A stretch of 5,901 nucleotides of DNA, taken from contig CALJLC010000285.1 in the NCBI GenBank assembly GCA_937982605.1, forward strand, positions 1 through 5,901, read 5' to 3'. This DNA is from an uncultured Gemmatimonadales bacterium (GTDB lineage: Bacteria; Gemmatimonadota; Gemmatimonadetes; Longimicrobiales; Gaopeijiaceae). Every line of letters begins with the position of its first letter. The stretch's first letter is position 1. The position numbers and the translations under genes are program-made. A model generated the notes under the pieces. That model made no database searches. It worked only from the letters and a program-made list of their open reading frames with translations, and was not told the DNA's origin. Shown here piece by piece: positions 1-5,901 of the stretch.

Positions 1-84
1 GCGCCGGTCCAGTCGTCGATCGAGAAGTTCCGGGACGACTATCTGTCGTTGATTCGGCGCGGCGAACGGGTGGGGGCGGCATGA
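1..84 (+). CDS. nuoF: NuoF C-terminal end (partial), NADH-binding subunit of complex I
   Basis: Only the last 27 codons and the stop are in the window; the gene begins upstream. NuoF is the cytoplasmic flavoprotein that binds NADH and FMN and holds 4Fe-4S cluster N3 at the tip of the peripheral arm. The visible residues, including a Ser-Ile-Glu-Lys-Phe-Arg-Asp-Asp-Tyr stretch ending in basic residues, resemble the usual NuoF C-terminus, where a 'xxFRxEY' helix closes the protein. No cluster or nucleotide-binding motif falls in this fragment, so the call rests on that short match plus position immediately before nuoG, the standard order. The stop TGA (82-84) overlaps the nuoG ATG (81-83) as ATGA, which indicates translational coupling. 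Confidence 0.85.
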   Translation, partial: APVQSSIEKFRDDYLSLIRRGERVGAA

Positions 85-1676
85 GCGAACTCGTCACCCT
101 GACCATCGACGGTCGCGAGGTCTCGGTCCCCAAGGGCACCACGATCCTCGAGGCCGCCAAGACGATCGGGACCGAGGTCCCGCACTACTGTTACCATCCG
201 GGAATGTCCTCCCCGGCCATGTGCCGGCTCTGCCTCGTCGAGGTCGAGGGGGCGCCGAAGCCGATGCCGGGCTGTGTCACCGCCGTCGCCGAAGGGCAGG
301 TCGTGCGCACGCAGTCCGAGGAGGCGCTCGGACACCGCCGCGGGGTGCTCGAGTTCTACCTCGTGAACCACCCGCTCGACTGCCCGATCTGCGACATGTC
401 CGGCGAGTGCAACCTCCAGGACTACGTGCACGCCGAGGGACGGGAGCACGGACGCGGTCGGGAGCCGAAGCGGGTCTTCGGACGCGACGACTTCGGCGGC
501 GACGTCCTCTTCTACGGCGACCGCTGCGTGATGTGCACCCGCTGCGTGCGCTTCATGAGCGAGGTCGAGCAGGACCACCGGCTCACGGTCGTCGAGCGGG
601 GCAACCGCTCGGTCATCGACACCTTCTTCGAGGAGGGGCTCGACGGCACGCACTGGCACGGCAACATCGTGGACATCTGCCCGGTCGGCGCGCTCGTCTC
701 GAAGGATTTCCTGCACAAGGCGCGTGCCTGGGATCTCACGCACACCCCCTCGATCTGCGCCAGCTGCTCCCAGGGGTGCAACGTCTCGCTGCACACACGG
801 GACAACCTCGTGCAGCGCATCAAGCCGCGGGAGAACCTCGACGTGAACGGCTGGTGGATGTGCGATCACGGCCGCCACGACTACGAGTGGATGAACCAGG
901 GCGACCGCCTCGAAGCACCGCTCGTGCGTGACGGCGGCACCTCGCGAGCCGTGGGGTGGAAGGACGCCCTCCGGGTGCTTCTCGACAACGCCGAGGCGGC
1001 CGGAACGGCCGGGGTGAAGGCCGTGGCGTCGGCGCGCTCCTCGAACGAGGATCTCGCCGCGCTCGCCGCCCTCGTCGACACGCTCGGCGGTGGTGACATC
1101 GTGTATCGCTCGCCGCGCGCGGACGAGGAGATCCCGCTCAAGGGCTTCCCCGGGCTGGCCCGCCGGAGGGACCTGAGCCCGAACGCCAGGGGTGCCGAGC
1201 TCGTCGGGGCGACCCGGGTCGGGGGCGACGACGCCACCGGCGGCCTCGAGAGCGTGGCGAGCCACCGCGGGATCGTCCTCGTTCTCGGAGACGCGCTCGC
1301 GGACCAGCCCGACACCTTCGGGCAGGACGCGGCGCTCTACGTCTTCATGGGGACGCACGACTCCCCGGCGGCCCGGCATGCCGACGTCGTGCTCCCGGTC
1401 GCGACGCACGCCGAGGCCGAGGGGACCTTCACGAACCACCAGGGCCGCGTCCAGCGCTTCGAGCCCGCGCTCCACGCGCCGGGGATGACCCGTCCCGCGT
1501 GGCTGATCCTCGGCGCCCTCGTCGCCGAGCGGGGAGGGGGAAGCGTCGCACGAACGGCCGCCGAGGCCTTCGCCGCGCTGGCCGGGCGGGTGCCGGCATT
1601 CAGCGGGATGGACTACGACGCCGTCGGAAGCCGGGGGGCCGTGATCAACGAGTCCGTTTCCCTGACGGGGGACTGA
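81..1676 (+). CDS. nuoG: NADH-quinone oxidoreductase subunit G, compact form with four Fe-S cluster sites
   Basis: Electron-transfer subunit of the complex I peripheral arm, 531 aa. In order: a ferredoxin-like 2Fe-2S domain with C37, C48, C51 and C65 (cluster N1b); a His-Cys3 site H97, C101, C104, C110 (N5); a 4Fe-4S site C149, C152, C155, C200 (N4, with the C-P-x-G-A context after C200); then C226-x2-C229-x3-C233-x27-C261, the N7 ligand set found in a subset of bacteria such as E. coli and Thermus. From about residue 286 comes a molybdopterin-oxidoreductase-like region. Only its last part is clearly recognisable (ADVVLPVATHAEAEGTFTN near 434-452, then GRVQ). The whole protein is much shorter than the usual roughly 680-900 aa, and the loss falls in the middle of that domain, between about 285 and 400. 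This domain does not bind a molybdenum cofactor in known complex I. The frame is open throughout with normal GC-rich codon use, so this looks like a compact variant and not a broken gene. The start is set by the ATGA overlap with nuoF and a G-rich stretch at 71-79. Confidence 0.96.
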   Translation: MSELVTLTIDGREVSVPKGTTILEAAKTIGTEVPHYCYHPGMSSPAMCRLCLVEVEGAPKPMPGCVTAVAEGQVVRTQSEEALGHRRGVLEFYLVNHPLDCPICDMSGECNLQDYVHAEGREHGRGREPKRVFGRDDFGGDVLFYGDRCVMCTRCVRFMSEVEQDHRLTVVERGNRSVIDTFFEEGLDGTHWHGNIVDICPVGALVSKDFLHKARAWDLTHTPSICASCSQGCNVSLHTRDNLVQRIKPRENLDVNGWWMCDHGRHDYEWMNQGDRLEAPLVRDGGTSRAVGWKDALRVLLDNAEAAGTAGVKAVASARSSNEDLAALAALVDTLGGGDIVYRSPRADEEIPLKGFPGLARRRDLSPNARGAELVGATRVGGDDATGGLESVASHRGIVLVLGDALADQPDTFGQDAALYVFMGTHDSPAARHADVVLPVATHAEAEGTFTNHQGRVQRFEPALHAPGMTRPAWLILGALVAERGGGSVARTAAEAFAALAGRVPAFSGMDYDAVGSRGAVINESVSLTGD

Positions 1677-1680
1677 GGCG

Positions 1681-3000
1681 ATGGGACTTCAGCCGATCGA
1701 GGGCTGGCCGGCGATCATCGCCATGGTCGCCAAGAACGTCGGGATCTTCACGGTCGTGATGCTGGTCGTCGCGTACGCGACGCTGGCCGAGCGCCGGGTC
1801 TCCGCGTTCATCCAGGACCGCCGGGGACCCAACCGCGTCGGCCCGTTCGGGCTCCTCCAGCCGATCGCGGACGGCATCAAGAACATCTTCAAGGAGGAGA
1901 CGCTGCCGGCCACGGCCTCGCGCTTCTTCTTCGTCCTGGCCCCGATCCTCGTCCTGGTCCCGTCGCTGGTGACCTTCGCCGTGATCCCGGTGGCCGCGCC
2001 GCTGCCCACGCCGTGGGGCATCGTCGACATGGTGATCGCGGACGTGCCGATCGGGATCCTCTGGGTCCTCGCCTTCAGCTCGCTCGCCGTGTACGGCGTC
2101 GTGCTCGGGGGTTGGGCGTCGAACAACAAGTACGCCTTCCTCGGCGGGCTCCGGGCGTCGGCGCAGATGGTCAGCTACGAGGTGGCGCTCGGCCTCTCGA
2201 TCATCGCCGTGCTCATGATGGCCGGGAACGTGACGCTGACCGACGTGGTGTGGCAGCAGCAGCAGCTCGGCATGTGGTTCGCCTTCCCGCTCTCGCTCGC
2301 TTTCATCCTCTTCGTCATCTCGGCCTTCGCCGAGACGAACCGGCTGCCGTTCGACATGCCGGAGGCCGAGTCCGAGCTCGTGACCGGGTACCACACCGAG
2401 TACTCGGCCATGAAGTTCTCGGCCTTCATGATCTCCGAGTTCGGGCACATGGTCACCGCCTCGGCGCTCATGGCGACGCTCTTCCTCGGTGGCTGGGACC
2501 TCCCGGGCACCTGGGACGACGCGTACTGGCACCAGGGCGTGCTGATCAGCGGTTTTGCCGCGGACGGCAGCGCGATCCTCGCCCAGCCGAGCGCGCTCAA
2601 GACGCTCGCGACCTTCCTCGGCTTCGGCGCCAAGACGGCGTTCTTCCTCCTGCTCTACATCTGGATCCGGTGGACGCTACCGCGCTTCCGCTACGACCAG
2701 GTGATGTCGCTCGGCTGGAAGGTGATGCTGCCGACCGCGCTCGCGTACGTCATGCTCGTGGCGCTGACGATCCTGGTGCTCGACGAGCTCGGCGTGGCGT
2801 ACGGCTTCGGGTACGGCGCCGCGCTGACCGCCGTGAGCGGCCTGGCGACCTTCGTCTTCATGTTCTTCCTCGACCGTGGTCGCACGATCACCGGAGCGGC
2901 GGCACGTCCGTCGCAGAAGGTCGAGATCCGGACCATTCCCCGGGCCGTGGCGGCGCTCGAAGCGCCCGCCCCGGCCGAGCCCGCCACCACGGGCGACTGA
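1681..3000 (+). CDS. nuoH: NADH-quinone oxidoreductase subunit H, quinone-site membrane subunit
   Basis: Integral membrane subunit that forms the heel of complex I. With NuoB and NuoD it builds the quinone chamber, and it links quinone reduction to the proton-pumping subunits. Signature segments are all present: the first cytoplasmic loop with ERR at 37-39 and RRGPNRVGPFG at 47-57 leading into LQPIADGIK; the LRASAQMVSYEVALGL segment at 157-172 with conserved E167; and the acidic loop AETNRLPFDMPEAESELV at 217-234 followed by GYHTEYS. About nine to ten hydrophobic segments can be read. At 439 aa it is longer than the E. coli protein (about 325 aa). The extra length lies in a hydrophilic stretch around 272-302, an additional C-terminal hydrophobic segment near 370-396, and an Ala/Pro-rich tail from about 405. 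Long NuoH forms occur in several phyla. The gene starts four bases after nuoG, with GGGGGA at 1667-1672 eight bases before the ATG. Confidence 0.97.
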   Translation: MGLQPIEGWPAIIAMVAKNVGIFTVVMLVVAYATLAERRVSAFIQDRRGPNRVGPFGLLQPIADGIKNIFKEETLPATASRFFFVLAPILVLVPSLVTFAVIPVAAPLPTPWGIVDMVIADVPIGILWVLAFSSLAVYGVVLGGWASNNKYAFLGGLRASAQMVSYEVALGLSIIAVLMMAGNVTLTDVVWQQQQLGMWFAFPLSLAFILFVISAFAETNRLPFDMPEAESELVTGYHTEYSAMKFSAFMISEFGHMVTASALMATLFLGGWDLPGTWDDAYWHQGVLISGFAADGSAILAQPSALKTLATFLGFGAKTAFFLLLYIWIRWTLPRFRYDQVMSLGWKVMLPTALAYVMLVALTILVLDELGVAYGFGYGAALTAVSGLATFVFMFFLDRGRTITGAAARPSQKVEIRTIPRAVAALEAPAPAEPATTGD

Positions 3001-3012
3001 GGACCCACGCGT

Positions 3013-3513
3013 ATGGCGATCAACGTCAAGGTCATGCACCGACCGCCTCCGGAGACGACGTCGTATCTCCGTGCGGCGCTTTCCGGTATGGCGCTCACCT
3101 TCAAGCACATGGTCAACCCGACCAAGGTGACCCAGCAGTACCCGGAGGAGCAGACGGACCTGAGCCCGCGCTGGCGCGGGACGCACGTCATGGAGCAGCA
3201 CGCGGACGGACGTCCGAAGTGCGTCGCGTGCGGGCTCTGCCCCACGGTGTGCCCGGCCAACTGCATCCGCCTCGTGGGCGGCGAGGACGACCAGGGCAAC
3301 CGCTACCCGATCGTCTACGAGATCGACGAGTTCCGCTGCATCTTCTGCGGAATGTGCCAGGAGGTCTGCCCGGTCGAGGCGATTCACGTGGGCCGGCACT
3401 TCGAGAATGCGGAGTACACGAGAGACCGCTTCGTGTACGACCTCGACCGCCTCATGGAACAGGACCACCCGTCGACTCTTCTGTGGGATCCTTCAGACCC
3501 GAGGTCTGAATGA
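3013..3513 (+). CDS. nuoI: NADH-quinone oxidoreductase subunit I, 2x[4Fe-4S] ferredoxin-like
   Basis: Peripheral-arm subunit (166 aa) that carries clusters N6a and N6b and passes electrons towards N2 in NuoB and then quinone. Two classic CxxCxxCxxxCP motifs are seen: C70, C73, C76, C80 and C109, C112, C115, C119. As usual for such double ferredoxin folds, the last Cys of each motif is expected to ligate the other cluster. The N-terminal part (about 17-44, YLRAALSGMALTFKHMVNPT) matches the amphipathic helix that rests on NuoH. A GAGGA sequence at 2999-3003 lies nine bases before the ATG, and the gap from nuoH is 12 bases. The C-terminal tail ends in WDPSDPRSE. The last eight codons and the stop lie inside a strong hairpin (3486-3516), which is unusual and may constrain the final residues. 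Unlike all other junctions here, the next gene lies 187 bases away. Confidence 0.97.
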   Translation: MAINVKVMHRPPPETTSYLRAALSGMALTFKHMVNPTKVTQQYPEEQTDLSPRWRGTHVMEQHADGRPKCVACGLCPTVCPANCIRLVGGEDDQGNRYPIVYEIDEFRCIFCGMCQEVCPVEAIHVGRHFENAEYTRDRFVYDLDRLMEQDHPSTLLWDPSDPRSE

Positions 3514-3516
3514 TCC
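3486..3516 (+). repeat. Hairpin spanning the nuoI stop codon
   Basis: GGATC (3486-3490) pairs with GATCC (3512-3516), there is one C/T mismatch (3491/3511), then TTCAGACC (3492-3499) pairs perfectly with GGTCTGAA (3503-3510) around a three-base CGA loop. This gives 13 paired bases. The structure includes the end of nuoI and its TGA. No T-run follows, so it is not a canonical Rho-independent terminator. It could protect the 3' end of the nuoI segment of the transcript, or form the left part of the neighbouring palindromic element. Presence is seen directly; the role is inference. Confidence 0.7.
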
Positions 3517-3522
3517 GGGACC

Positions 3523-3641
3523 GGGCCGCTGAAATCGGCGCTGCGCTGCGTTGGGCTCCGTGCCGCTCGCTGCGAAGTAGCGATGCTACTCCTCACTCGC
3601 GGTACTCGCCCGCCTTCCGCAGCATCCGATTTGAGCGGCCC
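3523..3641. repeat. About 119-bp imperfect palindromic element between nuoI and nuoJ
   Basis: The outer left arm 3523-3545 pairs with the outer right arm 3618-3641: GGGCCGCT with AGCGGCCC, a G/G mismatch, AAATCGG with CCGATTT, a small internal bulge, then GCTGCG with CGCAGC. That is 21 base pairs in about 23 positions. Inside are GGGC (3553-3556) with GCCC (3608-3611), GTGCCGC (3560-3566) with GCGGTAC (3599-3605, one G-T wobble) and a perfect centre AGTAGC-GAT-GCTACT (3576-3590). All these pairs nest around the same centre near 3582, so the whole block folds as one long stem. The architecture is like palindromic intergenic repeats or non-autonomous mini-elements (REP/ERIC-like, MITE-like). 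I see no target-site duplication and no second copy in this window, so mobility is not shown. A fixed RNA structure in the nuo transcript is the alternative. The rest of the nuoI-nuoJ gap (3642-3700) holds only the nuoJ ribosome binding site. Confidence 0.75.
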
Positions 3642-3683
3642 ATGGCTCTTCGGCGCATGAACGACGCCTTCTTCCCCGCGCTC

Positions 3684-3689
3684 GAGAGG
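3684..3689 (+). promoter_or_regulatory. Ribosome binding site of nuoJ
   Basis: GAGAGG lies 11 bases before the nuoJ ATG at 3701. It is the only purine-rich Shine-Dalgarno-like stretch close to that start. It suggests nuoJ can be initiated independently after the long gap, although coupling to a preceding small open frame is also possible. I see no convincing promoter in the gap. Confidence 0.5.
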
Positions 3690-3700
3690 TTGGTGTCCCG

Positions 3701-4213
3701 ATGACCTCCGTGCTCTTCTACCTCTTCGCGGGGGTGGCCATCGGCGGGGCGATGGGGGTGGTGCTCGCGAAGAGCCCGGTCGGCAGCCTGCTCTTCATGG
3801 TGACGACGCTGGCCGCGATGGCGGGGACGTTCGTGCTGCTCGCGGCGCACTTCCTCGCGGCGATCCAGATCATCGTGTACGCGGGCGCCATCATGGCGCT
3901 CTTCCTCTTCGTGATCATGCTCCTGAACCTGGGCCACGACTACCGGAAGGACCTGAAGGGGGGAGCGTTCGCGATCCTCTCCTTCGGCGTGATCGGCCTC
4001 ATGGCGGGCCTCCTCGCGCGCCAGCTCGGGATGAGCGGGTCGGCGCCGGGGCCGGGCGCGGCCGCGATCGACGCCGCGATGGCCGAGCACGGCGCTCTCG
4101 GCGCGATCGCCGAGCCGCTCTACACCACGTACGTGGTGCCCTTCGAGATCACGGGGATCCTGCTCCTCGTGGCGATCGTCGGCGCGCTCGTGCTGGCCAA
4201 GCGGGAGGTGTGA
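3701..4213 (+). CDS. nuoJ: NADH-quinone oxidoreductase subunit J, membrane subunit
   Basis: Small membrane subunit (170 aa) of the proton-pumping arm, placed between NuoH and NuoK in the complex. Five hydrophobic segments are visible. The diagnostic part is the third helix region at 53-77, with IQIIVYAGAIMALFLFVIML. It includes the conserved Y60-A-G-A-I, equivalent to the helix that changes shape (pi-bulge) during turnover in solved structures. A Gly/Ala/Pro-rich loop at about 110-135 precedes the last helix, which ends in LAKREV. Length is close to the family norm (about 165-185 aa). The start ATG is preceded by GAGAGG at 3684-3689. The stop TGA shares one base with the nuoK ATG (TGATG), so nuoJ and nuoK are tightly coupled. 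Confidence 0.96.
   Translation: MTSVLFYLFAGVAIGGAMGVVLAKSPVGSLLFMVTTLAAMAGTFVLLAAHFLAAIQIIVYAGAIMALFLFVIMLLNLGHDYRKDLKGGAFAILSFGVIGLMAGLLARQLGMSGSAPGPGAAAIDAAMAEHGALGAIAEPLYTTYVVPFEITGILLLVAIVGALVLAKREV
4203..4210 (+). promoter_or_regulatory. Ribosome binding site of nuoK, inside the nuoJ end
   Basis: GGGAGGTG is a near-complete match to the 16S anti-Shine-Dalgarno. It lies inside the last codons of nuoJ, with GGAGG ending four bases before the ATG at 4213. A GTG three bases earlier (4210) is also in frame, but it would overlap the binding site and leave only one base of spacing. The site therefore favours the ATG as the nuoK start. Confidence 0.6.
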
Positions 4214-4506
4214 TGATCACCGAAGCCCTGGTGCTCAGCGCGATCCTCTTCGTGCTCGGTACGTTCGGCGTTCTCGTCCGCCGCAACGCGATCATCATGT
4301 TCCTCTGCATCGAGCTCCAGCTCAATGCGGTGAACCTCAGCCTCGTCGCCTTCTCCCGGATGTGGGGGATCGACGGGCAGATCTTCGTCTTCTTCGTGAT
4401 GACGGTGGCCGCCGCGGAAGCCGCGGTCGGGCTGGCCATCATCATCTCGATCTTCCGTCACTACGAGACGGTCAACGTGGACAGCTTCAACCTGCTCAAG
4501 TGGTGA
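4213..4506 (+). CDS. nuoK: NADH-quinone oxidoreductase subunit K, antiporter-like small membrane subunit
   Basis: 97-aa membrane subunit, homologous to MrpC, with three transmembrane helices. It sits between NuoJ and NuoN and carries part of the charged axis for proton transfer. The conserved segment IELQLNAVNL is at 33-42 with E34. The second key glutamate is E69 in the VAAAEAAVGLAI segment (65-76). These correspond to E36 and E72 of E. coli NuoK. Length matches the family (about 100 aa). I chose ATG 4213 over the in-frame GTG at 4210 because of the ribosome binding site position; the choice changes one residue only. The tail ends in NLLKW, and nuoL follows after five bases. Confidence 0.96.
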   Translation: MITEALVLSAILFVLGTFGVLVRRNAIIMFLCIELQLNAVNLSLVAFSRMWGIDGQIFVFFVMTVAAAEAAVGLAIIISIFRHYETVNVDSFNLLKW

Positions 4507-4511
4507 CGGGC

Positions 4512-5901
4512 ATGATCGCTTCGCTCGCCGCCCTGGCGCAGGGCGGGGGACAGGCGGCCGCGGAGGCGGGGCACTTCGAGCCCTTCTTCCCGGGCCTTGT
4601 CGTCCTGCTGCCGCTCCTCGGCTTCGCGATCAACGGATTCCTGGCGCTCCGGCACGCGCGGGCCTCGGCCGACGCGGTGCGCGCCGGGGGCGAGCTCGAC
4701 CTGGGCGACGCGTCGTCCCGGCCGGCCACGCACACGCTGCCCACCTGGGTCGGCCCCGGCGTGATGCTCGTCGCCTTCCTGATCACGCTGGTGAACTTCA
4801 GCCGGATGCTCGGGGTGCACCTCGAGGAGCCGGTCGTCGTCCACTACTGGACGTGGATGGCCACGGGGACCTTCTCGGTCGACGCCGCGCTGCAGCTCGA
4901 CCAGCTCTCGATGATCATGATGATGGTCGTCACGGGCGTGGGCTTCCTCATCCACGTCTTCAGCGTGGGCTACATGAAGGAGGACCCCGGGTACCCGCGC
5001 TACTTCGCGTACCTGAACCTCTTCGTCTTCTTCATGCTCGTGCTCGTGATGGGTTCGAGCTACGCGCTGATGTTCGTCGGGTGGGAGGGCGTCGGGCTCT
5101 GCTCCTACCTGCTGATCGGCTACTGGTTCTCGGACCGGGAGAAGGCGGACGCGGGCAAGAAGGCGTTCATCGTCAACCGCATCGGGGACGCCGGCTTCCT
5201 GATCGCGATGTTCCTCCTCTTCGCCACGTTCGGCTCGCTCGACTACGTGCCGGTCTTCGCCGGCGCGGAGGGGCTCGATTACGCGGGCGGCCTCGTCACG
5301 GCGATCACGCTCTTCTTCTTCGTGGGCGCCATCGGGAAGAGCGCGCAGATCCCGCTCTACGTCTGGCTTCCCGACGCGATGGCCGGCCCCACTCCGGTCT
5401 CCGCGCTGATCCACGCCGCCACGATGGTCACGGCGGGCGTCTACCTCGTGGCGCGCTCCTCGGTCCTCTTCGCGCTGGCGCCGCTCACGAGCGCGATCGT
5501 GGCGGGCATCGGTGTGCTCACGGCGCTTTTCGCCGCGACCATCGCGCTGAAGCAGAACGACATCAAGAAGGTCCTGGCGTACTCCACCGTCTCGCAGCTC
5601 GGCTACATGTTCCTGGGCGTCGGGGTCGGCGCGTACGCCGCGGGCGTCTTCCACCTCATGACGCACGCCTTCTTCAAGGCGCTCCTCTTCCTCGGCTCGG
5701 GCGCCGTGATCCACGCCATGCACGAGGCGTATCACAGAACGCACAGCCACGAGGATCCGCAGGACATGCGGAACATGGGCGGCCTCAAGGCCTTCATGCC
5801 GATCACCTGGATCACGATGTGGATCGCCACCGTCGCGATCGCCGGGATCTGGCCCTTCGCCGGCTTCTTCTCGAAGGACGAGATCATCTGGTACACCGGA
5901 G
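4512..5901 (+). CDS. nuoL: NADH-quinone oxidoreductase subunit L, N-terminal 463 residues (partial)
   Basis: Distal proton-pumping, Mrp-antiporter-type subunit of the membrane arm; the frame is open to the window end, so the C-terminal part, including the long lateral helix, lies outside. Key residues are visible: E192 in GWEGVGLCSYLLIGYW (E144 in E. coli NuoL); K276 in IGKSAQIPLYVWLPDAMAGPTPVS (K229); H301 in LIHAATMVTAGVYL; K389 in HAFFKALLFLGSG (K342); and D456 in GFFSKDEI (D400). All pumping-axis residues I can check are present. The loop between the first two helices (about 47-78) is long, hydrophilic and charged compared with E. coli, and a His-rich stretch lies at 401-413 (HAMHEAYHRTHSH). 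The ATG at 4512 has GGTGA at 4502-4506 five bases upstream. An in-frame GTG at 4503, overlapping the nuoK stop as GTGA, would add three residues but has no visible binding site. Confidence 0.96.
   Translation, partial: MIASLAALAQGGGQAAAEAGHFEPFFPGLVVLLPLLGFAINGFLALRHARASADAVRAGGELDLGDASSRPATHTLPTWVGPGVMLVAFLITLVNFSRMLGVHLEEPVVVHYWTWMATGTFSVDAALQLDQLSMIMMMVVTGVGFLIHVFSVGYMKEDPGYPRYFAYLNLFVFFMLVLVMGSSYALMFVGWEGVGLCSYLLIGYWFSDREKADAGKKAFIVNRIGDAGFLIAMFLLFATFGSLDYVPVFAGAEGLDYAGGLVTAITLFFFVGAIGKSAQIPLYVWLPDAMAGPTPVSALIHAATMVTAGVYLVARSSVLFALAPLTSAIVAGIGVLTALFAATIALKQNDIKKVLAYSTVSQLGYMFLGVGVGAYAAGVFHLMTHAFFKALLFLGSGAVIHAMHEAYHRTHSHEDPQDMRNMGGLKAFMPITWITMWIATVAIAGIWPFAGFFSKDEIIWYTG

Noticed and set aside
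39..1475. Long antisense open frame (478 codons) opposite nuoG
   Set aside because: It mirrors a clear gene in GC-rich DNA, is Arg/Val/His-rich with no recognisable domain, and reflects third-position G/C bias.
2252..2265. Short CAG repeat in nuoH
   Set aside because: Only four glutamine codons in a loop of NuoH; not a meaningful repeat tract.
2013..3509. 498-codon + strand frame overlapping nuoH and nuoI
   Set aside because: It is a shifted frame across two well supported genes, and its Arg/Ala/Gly-rich product has no domain.
3486..3641. Rho-independent terminator ending a nuoF-I transcript
   Set aside because: Neither the hairpin at the nuoI stop nor the palindrome is followed by a T-run, and nuoJ-L belong to the same complex, so full termination here is unlikely.
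4123..4138. Perfect 16-bp palindrome CACCACGTACGTGGTG inside nuoJ
   Set aside because: It encodes the ordinary residues Thr-Thr-Tyr-Val-Val with preferred GC-ending codons, so a chance product of coding sequence is more likely than an operator; no second copy was seen.
4461..5750. Long antisense open frame (429 codons) opposite nuoL
   Set aside because: Its composition is dominated by Arg, Glu, Asp and His, a typical reverse-strand reading of a membrane protein gene; no motif and no independent start context.

Overview
The window is a stretch of a bacterial respiratory complex I (NADH:quinone oxidoreductase, NDH-1) operon. All genes are on the + strand in the order nuoF (last 27 codons), nuoG, nuoH, nuoI, nuoJ, nuoK, nuoL (first 463 codons, cut by the window end). 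The DNA is GC-rich throughout, with strong G/C preference at third codon positions. This produces long but spurious antisense open frames. The gene order and protein motifs are those of a 14-subunit NADH-type complex I from a Gram-negative-like bacterium. The compact NuoG (531 aa), the long NuoH (439 aa) and the overall style of the proteins are compatible with Gemmatimonadota or a neighbouring high-GC phylum, but that placement is an impression from memory and not a demonstrated result.

Layout: 1-84 is the nuoF end, overlapping nuoG by four bases (ATGA). nuoG (81-1676) carries ligand sets for one 2Fe-2S and three 4Fe-4S clusters, including the optional N7 set, followed by a strongly shortened molybdopterin-type domain. 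nuoH (1681-3000) and nuoI (3013-3513) follow with 4- and 12-base gaps. nuoJ (3701-4213), nuoK (4213-4506) and nuoL (4512 onward) are again packed with a 1-base overlap and a 5-base gap. The peripheral-arm subunits (F, G, I) pass electrons from NADH through iron-sulfur clusters to quinone at the NuoH/NuoI interface. The membrane subunits (H, J, K, L) turn that reaction into proton pumping, and their key charged residues are all visible.

The one place that departs from an ordinary nuo operon is the 187-base gap between nuoI and nuoJ (3514-3700). It holds a roughly 119-bp imperfect palindrome (3523-3641) with 21 paired bases in its outer arms and a perfect 6-bp hairpin at its centre. A separate strong hairpin spans the nuoI stop codon (3486-3516). 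A 64-codon open frame bridges nuoI and nuoJ with ATGA overlaps at both ends. I read this as a palindromic, possibly mobile, intergenic element or an RNA structure inside the operon transcript. No other novel system is visible.
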